Assembly (NCBI GenBank): GCA_019636285.1
Contig: JAHBXV010000028.1
Coordinates: 1 to 64,000, forward strand
DNA from: Planctomycetaceae bacterium
GTDB lineage: Bacteria; Planctomycetota; Planctomycetia; Planctomycetales; Planctomycetaceae
DNA: 64,000 bases
Reading direction: 5' to 3'
Position 1 is the stretch's first letter, and the number at the start of each line of letters is the position of its first letter. Positions 8,273 through 16,827 of this stretch are shown here, piece after piece. The translations under genes and the position numbers were made by a program. The notes beneath the pieces were generated by a model. The model was not told the DNA's origin. It searched no databases and saw nothing but the letters and a program-made list of their open reading frames with translations.

Positions 8273-10786
8273 ATGCCGCTCTTTACCGCCGCCCGCAAAG
8301 GGCGAATTCTTTGGGATGACCTGACGACGCCCGTCGTCCTTCACTCGGAATTCGACCTGGAACAAATTGTTCTCGATGCACAATCGGCCGTGCCTCCCGT
8401 CTGGCCGCTGCAAGACTACGTGGCTGTCAATCCGTTCCTGGGATTATCGTCGAGGCACTTCCTGGACGCCGGGGCGCGACTGCGGAGAGTCCGCGACGTC
8501 GAAACATTGCCGTCCATCGAGCAACTGCGAGAGATCTTCCAACGGGGCGGATTCGACCAGAACGATGTGGCCGCGGTAGCGATCCGTTGGCGGGAAGAAC
8601 GAGCCGACGACGGTATCTCCCCCCCTTCGGCCGCGCGATTGCTGGCCGCGCTGAACAGCGAAGACGACATCGAGTCGCGTGGCTATACGGGCGTGCGAAG
8701 CATGGCGGAACTGCTCGCGGAAACGGGTGGAACCGATTGGTCCCGAATCATCACCAACGATCTCTCCAGTTTCTGCGCGGCCCACTTCGACGACGGACAG
8801 GCGGCATGGCCAAGCCCGTGGAAGCATCTTGAGTTGTTCGCGGCCTGGCTGGAATCTTCCCGAATTGATCAACGGCTGGAGCGACTGGGGATCTCCGCAT
8901 TTCGTGAGTTCGTGACGCGGTTGCCCAGTCGGCCAATTGACGCGCTGCGAGACCTGCTCACGAGAAGTGGCGTCGCCCCCGAACACTCGCGGACGCTACT
9001 TGACGCGCAACTGGCTTCCATCGCGGGTTGGGCGAGTTTCGTGCGGTATCGGACGCAACACCTGCCGGAAGCCCAGAGAATCAACTCGGATCTCGCTGGC
9101 TTGGCGGCAATCCGTCTGGCCTACGATGTCGCGCTGCTGTTGGCCGACATCCAGCCGGAGATGGCGATTCGGTTTCGTGAGCAGTTCGAGACCGCCGGTG
9201 ACGACTCCGCCGCACGACCGTCGCAGGATGAACTTCTGCGATATGGCCTTCTGCTGGCGGCGGAAATCGGCTATCAGCGACGACTCCTGGGCCAGTTGAG
9301 CGAAGCGTCGTCCGAGTCGCGAGGCACCCGGAAATCGGCACAGCTTGTCTTCTGCATCGATGTTCGATCGGAAGTGATTCGACGTCACCTCGAATCAATA
9401 GACGATCTGGTCGAGACGTTCGGTTTCGCCGGCTTCTTCGGTCTTCCGTTCGAGTATGTCGAGTTGGGGGCCGATCAGGGCCCGGCTCAATGTCCCGTGC
9501 TGCTTCAACCGGCGTTCAAAGTCCGCGAAGCGGTCGAGGGTGCCTCGGACGACGAAGCCCACCGGTTTGTCGAGAAGCGGGCGCGCCTGCGGAACTGGCG
9601 GTTGGCTTGGAAGTCTTTCCAGTCGTCGACCTTCTCGTGTTTTTCTTATGTTGAGTCGCTGGGACTCGGTTACGCGGTCAAGCTCCTCACGGATTCGCTC
9701 GGATTCACGCGTCCGGCGCCGTTGTCTCGGTTTGACGGTGTCCCCCGTCGGCTGCATCGCCAGGTTGGCCCCGTTCTGCAATCAGCTTGCGAGCAGGCGA
9801 TTCCCCTGAAGCGGCAGGTCGAACTGGCACGGGGAATCCTGACCAACCTGGGGCTAACCGACGGCTTCGCGCGCCTGGTGGTGCTGTGCGGTCACGGTTG
9901 CGAGACGACGAATAATCCTTATCGCGGCGGGCTCGATTGTGGAGCCTGCGGTGGACACACTGGCGAGGCCAATGCTCGGCTGGCGTGCCGCATTCTGAAC
10001 AGTTCCAGTGTTCGGGAACTTCTGGCAGAGTCCGGTCTTCGAGTCCCTCACGATACGTGGTTTGTCGCGGGACTTCACAATACGACGATCGACGAAATCA
10101 CGCTGTTCGATCGTCACGCCATCCCGGCTTCGCACGCCACCGATGTCGTCGCGTTGGAGGTCACTCTCGCCCAAGCCGGGCGGCTCACGCGACTTGAGCG
10201 GATCGGCCGAATGGGGGCCAGTTCGGCCGAAGACACTTTTCGGCGGGCGAAGGACTGGTCCGAGATCCGCCCCGAATGGGGGCTGGCCGGGAATGCGGCT
10301 TTCGTTGTCGGCCGACGGAGCCTGACCCGCGGTACGTCGCTGGGAGGACGGACGTTCCTCCACAGCTACGACCATCGGAAAGACCCGGACCACAAGGTTC
10401 TCGAGCTCATCATGACCGCGCCGATGGTTGTCACAAACTGGATCAATTTGCAGTACTACGCCTCGACCGTCGACAATGTTGCTTACGGGAGCGGAAACAA
10501 GGTGCTTCACAACGTCGTTGGACAGCTTGGCATTCTCGAAGGAAACGCCGGCGATCTGCGAACCGGCCTCCCGTGGCAATCGGTCCACGATGGAACCCGG
10601 ATGCAGCATGACCCGCTCCGGTTGACGGTCATCATTGAGGCACCGCGCACGGCAATTGACGGCATTCTCGACAAGCATGCGAACATTCGCAATCTCGTCG
10701 AGAACGGCTGGATGTACCTCGCCGCGTGCGAATCTGGACAGTTCTATCGTCGCCGAGCCGACGGAACCTGGGCAGTCGCGGCCTGA
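8273..10786 (+). CDS. dabA: Inorganic-carbon transporter subunit DabA (DUF2309)
   Basis: 837 aa, the expected size for DabA. It is a zinc protein with a beta-carbonic-anhydrase-like site that couples to DabB at the membrane and turns CO2 into trapped bicarbonate. The family entry motif WPLQDYVAVNPFLG is at residues 44-57. The predicted zinc ligands are all present: Cys361 and Asp363 in VFCIDVRSE, and His541 and Cys556 in LCGHGCE...GLDCGACGGH. The 15-residue spacing of the last pair equals that in characterised DabA. The ATG follows GAGGAAG. In a planctomycete with no visible RuBisCO or carboxysome genes here, the likely role is feeding bicarbonate to anaplerotic carboxylases; that role is inferred. 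Confidence 0.92.
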   Translation: MPLFTAARKGRILWDDLTTPVVLHSEFDLEQIVLDAQSAVPPVWPLQDYVAVNPFLGLSSRHFLDAGARLRRVRDVETLPSIEQLREIFQRGGFDQNDVAAVAIRWREERADDGISPPSAARLLAALNSEDDIESRGYTGVRSMAELLAETGGTDWSRIITNDLSSFCAAHFDDGQAAWPSPWKHLELFAAWLESSRIDQRLERLGISAFREFVTRLPSRPIDALRDLLTRSGVAPEHSRTLLDAQLASIAGWASFVRYRTQHLPEAQRINSDLAGLAAIRLAYDVALLLADIQPEMAIRFREQFETAGDDSAARPSQDELLRYGLLLAAEIGYQRRLLGQLSEASSESRGTRKSAQLVFCIDVRSEVIRRHLESIDDLVETFGFAGFFGLPFEYVELGADQGPAQCPVLLQPAFKVREAVEGASDDEAHRFVEKRARLRNWRLAWKSFQSSTFSCFSYVESLGLGYAVKLLTDSLGFTRPAPLSRFDGVPRRLHRQVGPVLQSACEQAIPLKRQVELARGILTNLGLTDGFARLVVLCGHGCETTNNPYRGGLDCGACGGHTGEANARLACRILNSSSVRELLAESGLRVPHDTWFVAGLHNTTIDEITLFDRHAIPASHATDVVALEVTLAQAGRLTRLERIGRMGASSAEDTFRRAKDWSEIRPEWGLAGNAAFVVGRRSLTRGTSLGGRTFLHSYDHRKDPDHKVLELIMTAPMVVTNWINLQYYASTVDNVAYGSGNKVLHNVVGQLGILEGNAGDLRTGLPWQSVHDGTRMQHDPLRLTVIIEAPRTAIDGILDKHANIRNLVENGWMYLAACESGQFYRRRADGTWAVAA

Positions 10787-10821
10787 TAGCCAGCTTTGCC
10801 GGAACCGGCTTCTAATAAATC

Positions 10822-10898
10822 CTAACACAACCTCTGTACAATGTCGTGTTTGCCGTGGTATTCCACGGGGTTCTGACAGGCACAACCGGTTGTGTTAG
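10822..10898. repeat. Nested inverted repeats between convergent genes
   Basis: The outer arms CTAACACAACC (10822-10832) and GGTTGTGTTAG (10888-10898) are perfect 11-mers. Inside them CCGTGG (10853-10858) and CCACGG (10863-10868) form a hairpin. CACAACCGGTTGTG at 10881-10894 is itself a perfect 14-bp palindrome. It fills the gap between dabA and the convergent isomerase gene. It may serve as a bidirectional terminator or be a small palindromic element; no T-run supports the first strongly. Confidence 0.5.
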
Positions 10899-10903
10899 CG
10901 GTT

Positions 10904-11800
10904 CTAAACGTCGCACCACGCGACGGCTTCCTTCAGGCCAGCCATCGGGTCGCGCGTGGGGATGAATTCATGCCCCACGTAGCCCTGGTAACCCACGTCG
11001 ACCAGGGCCTGCATGATGGCCGGATAATTGATCTCCTGTGCCTGATCCAATTCGCCGCGGCCGGGGTTGCCAGCCGTGTGGATGTGGGCGAGGTACTCGG
11101 CGTGCTGGCGGATGCGGCGGATGACGTCACCATCCATGATCTGCACATGATAGATGTCAAAGAGCAGCTTCACGCGCGGCGAGCCGACCTTCTTCAGGAT
11201 GTCGATGCAGTAGTCGCAATGGTCCCCCTGATAGCCGGGGTGTCCTTTCATGGGATGCGAATCGTCGCGGCTGTTGAGCATCTCCAGCGCGAGCGTGACC
11301 TTCCTTTCTTCGGCATAGCCCGCGATCTGTTTCAGCGCTTCGACACAGTTCTTCGCGCCCACGGCGTCGTCCGGCTCGGCTGACCGCATGCCCGTGAAGG
11401 TGATGACCGTGGGGCAGCCAAAATCAGCCGAGAGATCGATTCGCTCGCGGAGCTTGGCGAGGCATTCGGCCTGATGAGGGGGATGGTTCAATCCCTTGGC
11501 AAAACCATGGCTGCTGGAGATCGCGCACTTGAGGCCGTGCTTCTTGAGCGTGGGCCAATGCTTGGGATCGACTAGCTCGAGGCTTTCGCAGCCAGCCGAT
11601 TTTGCCTTCTGGCAGAAGTCGTCCATGTCGGGCCAGTGGCTCGCGAAGCACCACGAGACGACCGAGTGATGAATCCGCCCCTTCAATTTCGGCTCCTCGG
11701 CGTCGACGCGTGTCGCGGCAAACGCCCCGGCGGCCAGAGTCGCCGCTCCCGCCAGCCAGTCGCGACGATTGAACGAAGTCGAAGCCGGTTGTTGTGCCAT
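10904..11800 (-). CDS. Secreted TIM-barrel sugar isomerase/epimerase (hydroxypyruvate-isomerase-like)
   Basis: 298 aa. The N-terminus is a Tat-type signal (FNRRDWLAGAATLAAGAFAATRVDA, residues 11-35). The rest is an AP-endonuclease-2 fold TIM barrel of the sugar phosphate isomerase/epimerase family. Metal-ligand segments are visible in order: LALEMLNSR (Glu), LLFDIYHVQIMDGD (Asp, His), HIHTAGNPGRGELD (His) and GYVGHEFIP (Glu). The pattern is closest to hydroxypyruvate isomerase. Tat export of a metal enzyme is common in planctomycetes for sugar turnover outside the cytoplasm. The substrate cannot be named. It faces dabA convergently and shares no operon. Confidence 0.82.
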   Translation of the reverse strand: MAQQPASTSFNRRDWLAGAATLAAGAFAATRVDAEEPKLKGRIHHSVVSWCFASHWPDMDDFCQKAKSAGCESLELVDPKHWPTLKKHGLKCAISSSHGFAKGLNHPPHQAECLAKLRERIDLSADFGCPTVITFTGMRSAEPDDAVGAKNCVEALKQIAGYAEERKVTLALEMLNSRDDSHPMKGHPGYQGDHCDYCIDILKKVGSPRVKLLFDIYHVQIMDGDVIRRIRQHAEYLAHIHTAGNPGRGELDQAQEINYPAIMQALVDVGYQGYVGHEFIPTRDPMAGLKEAVAWCDV

Positions 11801-11901
11801 GGCTGTGGTTCCAGCGAGTGGGGGCGAGGCGGTTGTTAATGTCGAGCCGAGTCTACCGCGCGCGATGGGTCATCGGTAGGCGGAGGTGGTCGCTCCTGGT
11901 A

Positions 11902-11996
11902 TCTCACGGAGTCACAGAGGCACGGAGAAGACAGGAGAAGAGTTTCCAACTCAGTCCTTGATCCTGCTTTCTCCGTGTCTTTGTGGCTTGGTGAGA
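11902..11996. repeat. Long imperfect inverted-repeat element
   Basis: The 29-base arm 11902-11930 (starting TCTCACGGAGTCACAGAGG) pairs with 11968-11996 at about 22 of 29 positions around a 37-bp centre. The arm text, with CACAGAGGCACGGAG, is of a kind repeated in many environmental genomes, so this is probably a mobile palindromic element rather than an operator. It lies in the gap between the isomerase and the DMFase-like gene. Confidence 0.55.
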
Positions 11997-12198
11997 TCCA
12001 TTCTTTGATCGGGAAAAGCTGGGGGCTCGATGACTCGACCCCAGCCATCCATCGTCTACGTTGGTCCATCTCGGGTCTTCTCTCTCGACTTTGGCCACTC
12101 GACTCTCAACTCCACTCGACCTCCGTTCCCTTGCCAATTGGACCGCAATCGAGTTACCTCAACGCATCCACACCGATTGATTGATGGAGTGACCCCCA
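11997..12198. other. Leader of the DMFase-like gene
   Basis: About 200 bp following the inverted repeat. I see no reading frame or structure. A promoter for the gene at 12199 is expected here. Confidence 0.3.
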
Positions 12199-13692
12199 AT
12201 GTTGCGAGTCTTCTGTTTCTGGCTGGCTGTTTCCTGCACCTTGGTCGGCTGGTCCGCCGAGCGGCAGCCGAATCTCATTCGTGATGAGAATGCGAAAGCC
12301 GGGGCGCGCGACTGGCAGTTGACGCGGGTTCGGCTCGACTCCGCGACCGGCTGTCGATCGTCGCTCATCGAAGGCTATTGCTCGCGACAGAGCGTTCCCG
12401 TCGGCGGGTCGATCGACATTTTTGTTTCGACGAACCCCGTGGCGAAGTTTCAGATCGAGGTCTTCCGCACCGGTTACTACGGCGGTCGCGGTGCCCGCTT
12501 GATGACGACGCTCGGGCCGTTTGACGGAGTCGTTCAGGAGACGCCCACACCCGGCGAGAAAAACCTGCATGAGTGCCGATGGTCGAAGACGACCACTCTC
12601 GAAATCCCCAACGACTGGGTCAGCGGTGTCTACCTTGGACGGCTGACCACGCTGCCCGACAGCGAAAACAAGCCCTACTGGCAGAGCTATGTCGTCTTCA
12701 TCGTCACCGATGATCGCCCGGCCGACATTCTGTTCCAGTGCTCGGACAACACCTGGCAGGCCTACAACCCTTGGCCGACGAACTTCTCGGTCTACACCCA
12801 TCCCAATGGAAACCAGGGTCCGTGGGCCGATGTCAGCTTCGACCGCCCCTATGGCCGATACGCGCAGTTCAACGGCGTCGTGAATGATCCGCTGAGCGTG
12901 GGAGCGGGTGAGTGGCTGTCGTTCGAGTTTCCGTTTGCCTACTTCCTTGAGCAGCACGGTTACGACGTGACGTATTGCTCGAACAGCGATATGGTCGATC
13001 CGAAAGTCGGCTTGCGGTGCAAATCGTTCCTGAGCGTCGGCCATGACGAATATTGGGACATTCGGCAATACGAATCAGCCGTCGCCATGCGGGACGCTGG
13101 TGTTGACCTGATGTTCTTCTCCGGCAACTCGGTCTGCTGGGTGACGCCGCTGCGCGAGAGCAGCACCGGCCAGCCGAAACGAATCATGTTTCGCGGCGGC
13201 CCCTATGGCGGCGACTACAAGTACGCCGTCGATCGCGAGAAAGACCACGGCCCGTTTCCGCACCGTGGCCCTGACGAAGGCTTTTTGATGGGAGCGCGCA
13301 ACATCGAACCCGTCAACGGCGGCGGCGACTGGGCCTGCGTGAAGCCCGATCACTGGATGTTCGAAAAGACCGGCATGAAAAAGGGAGACAGCATTCCGGG
13401 CCTCATTGGCTGGGAATACCATGGCGACCCGCCCGCCATTCCGGGACTGGAAATCGTCGGCGCGGGGATCGCCTTCCAGGGTGGAACCAATCCCCAGCAC
13501 TGGCAAGCGACAATCTACCCCGGTCCGAAGAGCAACTTTGTCTTCCAGGCGTCGACGATCTTCTGGTGCCAGGGCCTCAGTCATCCTCCCGGCCACACCC
13601 TTCCCTGGTCGCATTGGTCCCGTCCTCATGGACCGGACGAGCGGGTGCAGCAGATCACGCACAATTTGCTGCGGCGCGCGATTGCGGAGTGA
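12199..13692 (+). CDS. Secreted N,N-dimethylformamidase beta-subunit-like protein
   Basis: 497 aa. Residues 1-20 form a Sec signal peptide (MLRVFCFWLAVSCTLVGWSA). The mature protein matches the C-terminal domain of the large subunit of N,N-dimethylformamidase: an immunoglobulin-like front half (SVPVGGSIDIFVSTNP...RTGYYGG), then a glutamine-amidotransferase-like part containing YNPWPTNFSVYTHPNG, SVGHDEYWD, FFSGNSVCW and GWEYHGDPP. True DMFase is cytoplasmic and two-subunit. Here there is a signal peptide and no small-subunit gene, so the substrate is probably different and the DMFase name should be used only for the fold. It stands alone; the RAYT locus follows on the same strand. Confidence 0.72.
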   Translation: MLRVFCFWLAVSCTLVGWSAERQPNLIRDENAKAGARDWQLTRVRLDSATGCRSSLIEGYCSRQSVPVGGSIDIFVSTNPVAKFQIEVFRTGYYGGRGARLMTTLGPFDGVVQETPTPGEKNLHECRWSKTTTLEIPNDWVSGVYLGRLTTLPDSENKPYWQSYVVFIVTDDRPADILFQCSDNTWQAYNPWPTNFSVYTHPNGNQGPWADVSFDRPYGRYAQFNGVVNDPLSVGAGEWLSFEFPFAYFLEQHGYDVTYCSNSDMVDPKVGLRCKSFLSVGHDEYWDIRQYESAVAMRDAGVDLMFFSGNSVCWVTPLRESSTGQPKRIMFRGGPYGGDYKYAVDREKDHGPFPHRGPDEGFLMGARNIEPVNGGGDWACVKPDHWMFEKTGMKKGDSIPGLIGWEYHGDPPAIPGLEIVGAGIAFQGGTNPQHWQATIYPGPKSNFVFQASTIFWCQGLSHPPGHTLPWSHWSRPHGPDERVQQITHNLLRRAIAE

Positions 13693-13693
13693 G

Positions 13694-13721
13694 GAAGAGC
13701 GCTCCCCGTTGGGTCGCGGCT
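13694..13721. repeat. 28-bp direct repeat, left copy, flanking RAYT locus
   Basis: Perfectly identical over 28 bp to 14836-14863. It begins GAAGAGCGCTCCCCG and ends GTCGCGGCT. The pair encloses the four hairpins and the RAYT gene, so it marks the limits of a 1.17-kb unit. Confidence 0.65.
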
Positions 13722-13770
13722 AGGGTGTGGCGGCGCTAGTATTGAGGACACGGCTCCAACGCGACCCGCC

Positions 13771-13791
13771 CCGGCGGGCTTGCCCCGCCGG
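13771..13791. repeat. REP-like hairpin 1 (loop CTTGC)
   Basis: An 8-bp perfect stem, CCGGCGGG with CCCGCCGG, closing a five-base loop CTTGC. It is the same design as three other hairpins around the RAYT gene (13843, 14712, 14782). Confidence 0.7.
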
Positions 13792-13842
13792 ACGGAACGT
13801 TTGGAAGCTAGAACGGCTCCTCTCTAAAAAAACTCTTTTCTT

Positions 13843-13879
13843 TTGACTCCCCCGCTAGCTTGTCTAGCGGGGGAGTCAA
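13843..13879. repeat. REP-like hairpin 2 (loop CTTGT) in RAYT leader
   Basis: A 16-bp perfect stem, TTGACTCCCCCGCTAG with its exact complement at 13864-13879, closing the loop CTTGT. It ends 18 bp before the RAYT start codon and is followed by TTTT, so on the plus strand it could also act as a terminator or attenuator. Confidence 0.8.
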
Positions 13880-13897
13880 TTTTGTTAATTTGTCTGT

Positions 13898-14695
13898 ATG
13901 GATCCCACCCCACTCTACATGCCGACTAACATGGACACTCCGGCGTACCATCTGCGCTATTCTTGGAATGGATGGCCTTCCGACGGCACATTTCCACAGC
14001 AACCTTCCGAAGAATTCTTTGCTTTGCTGGATTCAGACTGGGAAACCGATGGGATTCGCCGACTCGAGACCCAGTGGAGCCCTCAGCACATTCAATTCAC
14101 TTGCAGCGTCAAACCGAGTGTCAGCCCGGTGCTTTTTGTCAGCCGAATCAAGGGACGGCTTCAACATGCACTGCGGCAGGCCGGAACGCCAATTTCTTTT
14201 AGCCGAAAAGTGGCCTTCCGCTCACTGGGAGAGAACAAGCGAAACGAAGTCGAACATTACGTCGCCAGGCAGGTGACCAAAGCGGGGTTTGTTGACGAGC
14301 GATTTGCCAACTTTCTCAGGCGGTTTACCATGGTGAACCCTGCTGCTCGACTCCAGAACCCAACGGAGACGAACAGTGGTCGATACTGGTACAACCTGCA
14401 TCTGGTGTTGGTGACCGACTCGCGGATGCGCTTTACTGACGAATGCTCTTTGTCTCTGATCGCGGATATGTGTGACAAGGTAGCGAGTAAGAAGTCGTAC
14501 GTCGTCGGGAGTCGGGCCGTGATGCCCGATCACGTTCACTTTGCACTGCGGGGCGTTATCGACGAAAGCCCGGAAGAGATTGCTTTGGCTTTTCTGAACA
14601 ACATCGCCTTCGAATTCGGACAGAAAGCCTTGTTTCGGCCGAGTTACTATGCCGGAACGTTCGGCGAGTATGACATGGGGGCGGTGAGGCACTAG
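13898..14695 (+). CDS. REP-associated tyrosine transposase (RAYT), tandem Y1-like domains
   Basis: 265 aa, IS200/Y1 transposase superfamily, lacking insertion-sequence ends and surrounded by REP-like hairpins as RAYTs are. The C-terminal half holds the HUH motif: PDHVH, with His212 and His214, in VVGSRAVMPDHVHFALRG. Candidate nucleophile tyrosines follow in PSYYAGTFGEYDMGAVR (250-258). The N-terminal half looks like a decayed copy of the same domain: WSPQHIQFTCSVKPSVSP has HIQ (residues 64-66) where the HUH motif would be. One active and one degenerate domain would let a single chain form a pseudo-dimer. The start is ATG 13898, matching the MDPTPLYMPTN opening; there is no clear ribosome site, and REP hairpin 2 occupies the leader. 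Confidence 0.8.
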   Translation: MDPTPLYMPTNMDTPAYHLRYSWNGWPSDGTFPQQPSEEFFALLDSDWETDGIRRLETQWSPQHIQFTCSVKPSVSPVLFVSRIKGRLQHALRQAGTPISFSRKVAFRSLGENKRNEVEHYVARQVTKAGFVDERFANFLRRFTMVNPAARLQNPTETNSGRYWYNLHLVLVTDSRMRFTDECSLSLIADMCDKVASKKSYVVGSRAVMPDHVHFALRGVIDESPEEIALAFLNNIAFEFGQKALFRPSYYAGTFGEYDMGAVRH

Positions 14696-14711
14696 CCGCC
14701 AAACTTTGGCT

Positions 14712-14732
14712 CCGGCCAGACGAGCTGGCCGG
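14712..14732. repeat. REP-like hairpin 3 (loop ACGAG)
   Basis: An 8-bp perfect stem, CCGGCCAG with CTGGCCGG, around loop ACGAG. Read on the minus strand the loop is CTCGT, so this unit is inverted relative to hairpins 1 and 2. Upstream context CAAACTTTGGCTCC is shared with hairpin 4. Confidence 0.75.
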
Positions 14733-14781
14733 GGGCCGAAGCGAGATGGGTTGCGTCCGGTCTAGCCTTCAAACTCTTGCT

Positions 14782-14802
14782 CCCACCGGGCGAGCCGGTG
14801 GG
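14782..14802. repeat. REP-like hairpin 4 (loop GCGAG)
   Basis: An 8-bp perfect stem, CCCACCGG with CCGGTGGG, around loop GCGAG (CTCGC on the minus strand). It is preceded by CAAACTCTTGCTCC, the same flank as hairpin 3, and followed by GGGGCGAA. Hairpins 3 and 4 form a tandem pair 70 bp apart. Confidence 0.75.
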
Positions 14803-14835
14803 GGGCGAATCCGGCGAATGAGGAAGAATTCCGAC

Positions 14836-14863
14836 GAAGAGCGCTCCCCGTTGGGTCGCGGCT
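14836..14863. repeat. 28-bp direct repeat, right copy, flanking RAYT locus
   Basis: Identical to 13694-13721 and in the same orientation. It ends 17 bp from the lepA stop codon, so the RAYT unit abuts lepA. Confidence 0.65.
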
Positions 14864-14879
14864 GAACGGTGGGGCGCGG

Positions 14880-16685
14880 TTAGCCTTCTTCGCCGGTGCT
14901 GAGGACGGCGAGGAAGGCCTTCTGAGGGATCTCGACCTGGCCGAATTGTTTCATGCGCTTCTTGCCCTCTTTCTGCTTTTCGAGGAGCTTGCGCTTGCGG
15001 GAGATGTCGCCGCCGTAGCATTTGGCCGTCACGTCTTTGCGGACGGCTGAAATGGTTTCGCGGGCGATGATTCTTGCGCCGATCGAGGCCTGAATGGGGA
15101 TCTCGAACTGGTGCCGACTGATTTCTTCCTTGAGCTTCTTGCAGACCGCGCGGCCGCGACGTTCGGCCACCGAGCGATGGACGATACACGCCAATGCGTC
15201 GACCCGTTCCCCTTTGACAAGGATATCCATCTTCACGAGGTCGGCCGGCCGGTAGCCGATGACTTCGTAGTTCATTGTTCCGTAGCCCTGGGTGATGCTC
15301 TTCAGCTTGTCGTACATGTCGAACACGAGTTCGGCCAGCGGCAGTTCCCAGGTGAGCTGCACGCGCTTCGGTCCGAGATATTCGGTCGTGAGGTAGACGC
15401 CGCGGCGATCGGCGCACAATTGCATGATCGGGCCGATCTTGTCGGACGGCAGAATGAACTGCACCTTGGCGATCGGCTCGCGGAACTCTTCGATGGAACC
15501 AGCGTCGGGAACTTCCTGCGGGTTGTCGATGAAGACCTCTTCGCGGTTGGTCTTCACCAGTTGATAGGTCACGTTCGGCGCGGTCTGGATCAGGTCGACC
15601 TGGGCTTCCTGCTCCAGCCGCTGCTGGATGACCTCCATGTGGAGCATGCCGAGGAAGCCGCAACGGAATCCGAAGCCGAGCGCGTCGCTGGTATCGGCCG
15701 CGAACGAGAAGCTTGCGTCGTTGAGGCTCATCTTTTCGAGTTCATCGCGGAGATGCTCGAAATCGGTCGCGTCGATCGGGTACATGCCGCAGAAGACCAT
15801 CTGTTGCGGCACTTCGTAGCCAGGCAGGGCCTTTTCGGCGCGATTGTGATAGTCGGTGACGGTATCGCCCACGTGGATCGTGCCGAGCACTTTCACGCCG
15901 GTGACGATGTAACCCACCTGCCCAGGACCCAGATCCTCGCAGGGTTCCATGTGCGGACGGAACTGGCCGATTTCGAGCACTTCGTGCGCGGCGGCCGTTT
16001 TCATGCAATAGATCTTCTGACCCTTGTACAGCCGTCCTTCCTTGACGCGGACATAGGTGATGACGCCGCGATACGTGTCGTACTTGCAGTCGAAGATGAG
16101 CGCTTTGAGCGGATCCTTGGGGTTTCCTTTGGGCGATGGAATGCGCTCGATGATCGCCGCGAGGCAGTCTTCGACGCCGGCTCCGGTCTTGCCGCTGGTC
16201 TTGATGACGTCGGTGGTATCGAGACCGATCACGCTCTCGATTTCTTCCAGCACTTCCGGAATGCGGGTGACGGGAAGGTCGACCTTGTTGACGACGGGAA
16301 TCACTTCCAGGTTGGCATTGATGGCGGCATAGGCATTGGCCACCGTCTGGGCCTGAACCCCCTGAAAAGCGTCGACGAGGAGCAGCGCCCCTTCGCAGGC
16401 GGCGAGGCTGCGCGACACTTCGTAGTGGAAGTCGACGTGACCCGGCGTGTCGATGAAATTGATCTCGTAGACTTCGCCGTTATACGTGTAGTTGACGGCG
16501 ACCGCACGCGCCTTCACGGTGATGCCGCGTTCCCGCTCCACCTTCAGGTCGTCGAGCAACTGCTCCTTGAATTCCCGCTCGGTGATGGCACCGCTTTTCA
16601 GGAGAATCTGGTCGGAGAGCGTGCTTTTTCCATGGTCGATGTGTGCGACGATGGAGAAATTGCGAATCTTGGTCTGGTCGAACAT
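14880..16685 (-). CDS. lepA: Elongation factor 4 (LepA) back-translocase GTPase
   Basis: 601 aa, the normal length. A ribosome-associated GTPase that acts on stalled or mispositioned ribosomes and aids 30S biogenesis. The GTPase motifs are in order: G1 AHIDHGKST (residues 14-22), G2 in ERERGIT, G3 DTPGHVDF, G4 NKVD. Domain II, the EF-G-like domains III and V, and the LepA-specific C-terminal domain follow ([49 protein letters not shown], given here only as a landmark near residues 540-590). The ATG has no obvious Shine-Dalgarno. It is transcribed toward the RAYT locus and is preceded by a 142-bp gap with the Uma2 gene upstream on the same strand. Confidence 0.97.
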   Translation of the reverse strand: MFDQTKIRNFSIVAHIDHGKSTLSDQILLKSGAITEREFKEQLLDDLKVERERGITVKARAVAVNYTYNGEVYEINFIDTPGHVDFHYEVSRSLAACEGALLLVDAFQGVQAQTVANAYAAINANLEVIPVVNKVDLPVTRIPEVLEEIESVIGLDTTDVIKTSGKTGAGVEDCLAAIIERIPSPKGNPKDPLKALIFDCKYDTYRGVITYVRVKEGRLYKGQKIYCMKTAAAHEVLEIGQFRPHMEPCEDLGPGQVGYIVTGVKVLGTIHVGDTVTDYHNRAEKALPGYEVPQQMVFCGMYPIDATDFEHLRDELEKMSLNDASFSFAADTSDALGFGFRCGFLGMLHMEVIQQRLEQEAQVDLIQTAPNVTYQLVKTNREEVFIDNPQEVPDAGSIEEFREPIAKVQFILPSDKIGPIMQLCADRRGVYLTTEYLGPKRVQLTWELPLAELVFDMYDKLKSITQGYGTMNYEVIGYRPADLVKMDILVKGERVDALACIVHRSVAERRGRAVCKKLKEEISRHQFEIPIQASIGARIIARETISAVRKDVTAKCYGGDISRKRKLLEKQKEGKKRMKQFGQVEIPQKAFLAVLSTGEEG

Positions 16686-16827
16686 ATTCGGCCGAAAGAA
16701 GTTACGTCGTCGGGGAGAACGGAGGCGGGGGCCGCGGGCCGTCTCCGTGAAGCCAGCGACACCCGTATTCTAGCCATCTTTCCACGTGGCAGAAATAGCG
16801 GCGTTTGGAGGGGAGATTCCGGCTCGC

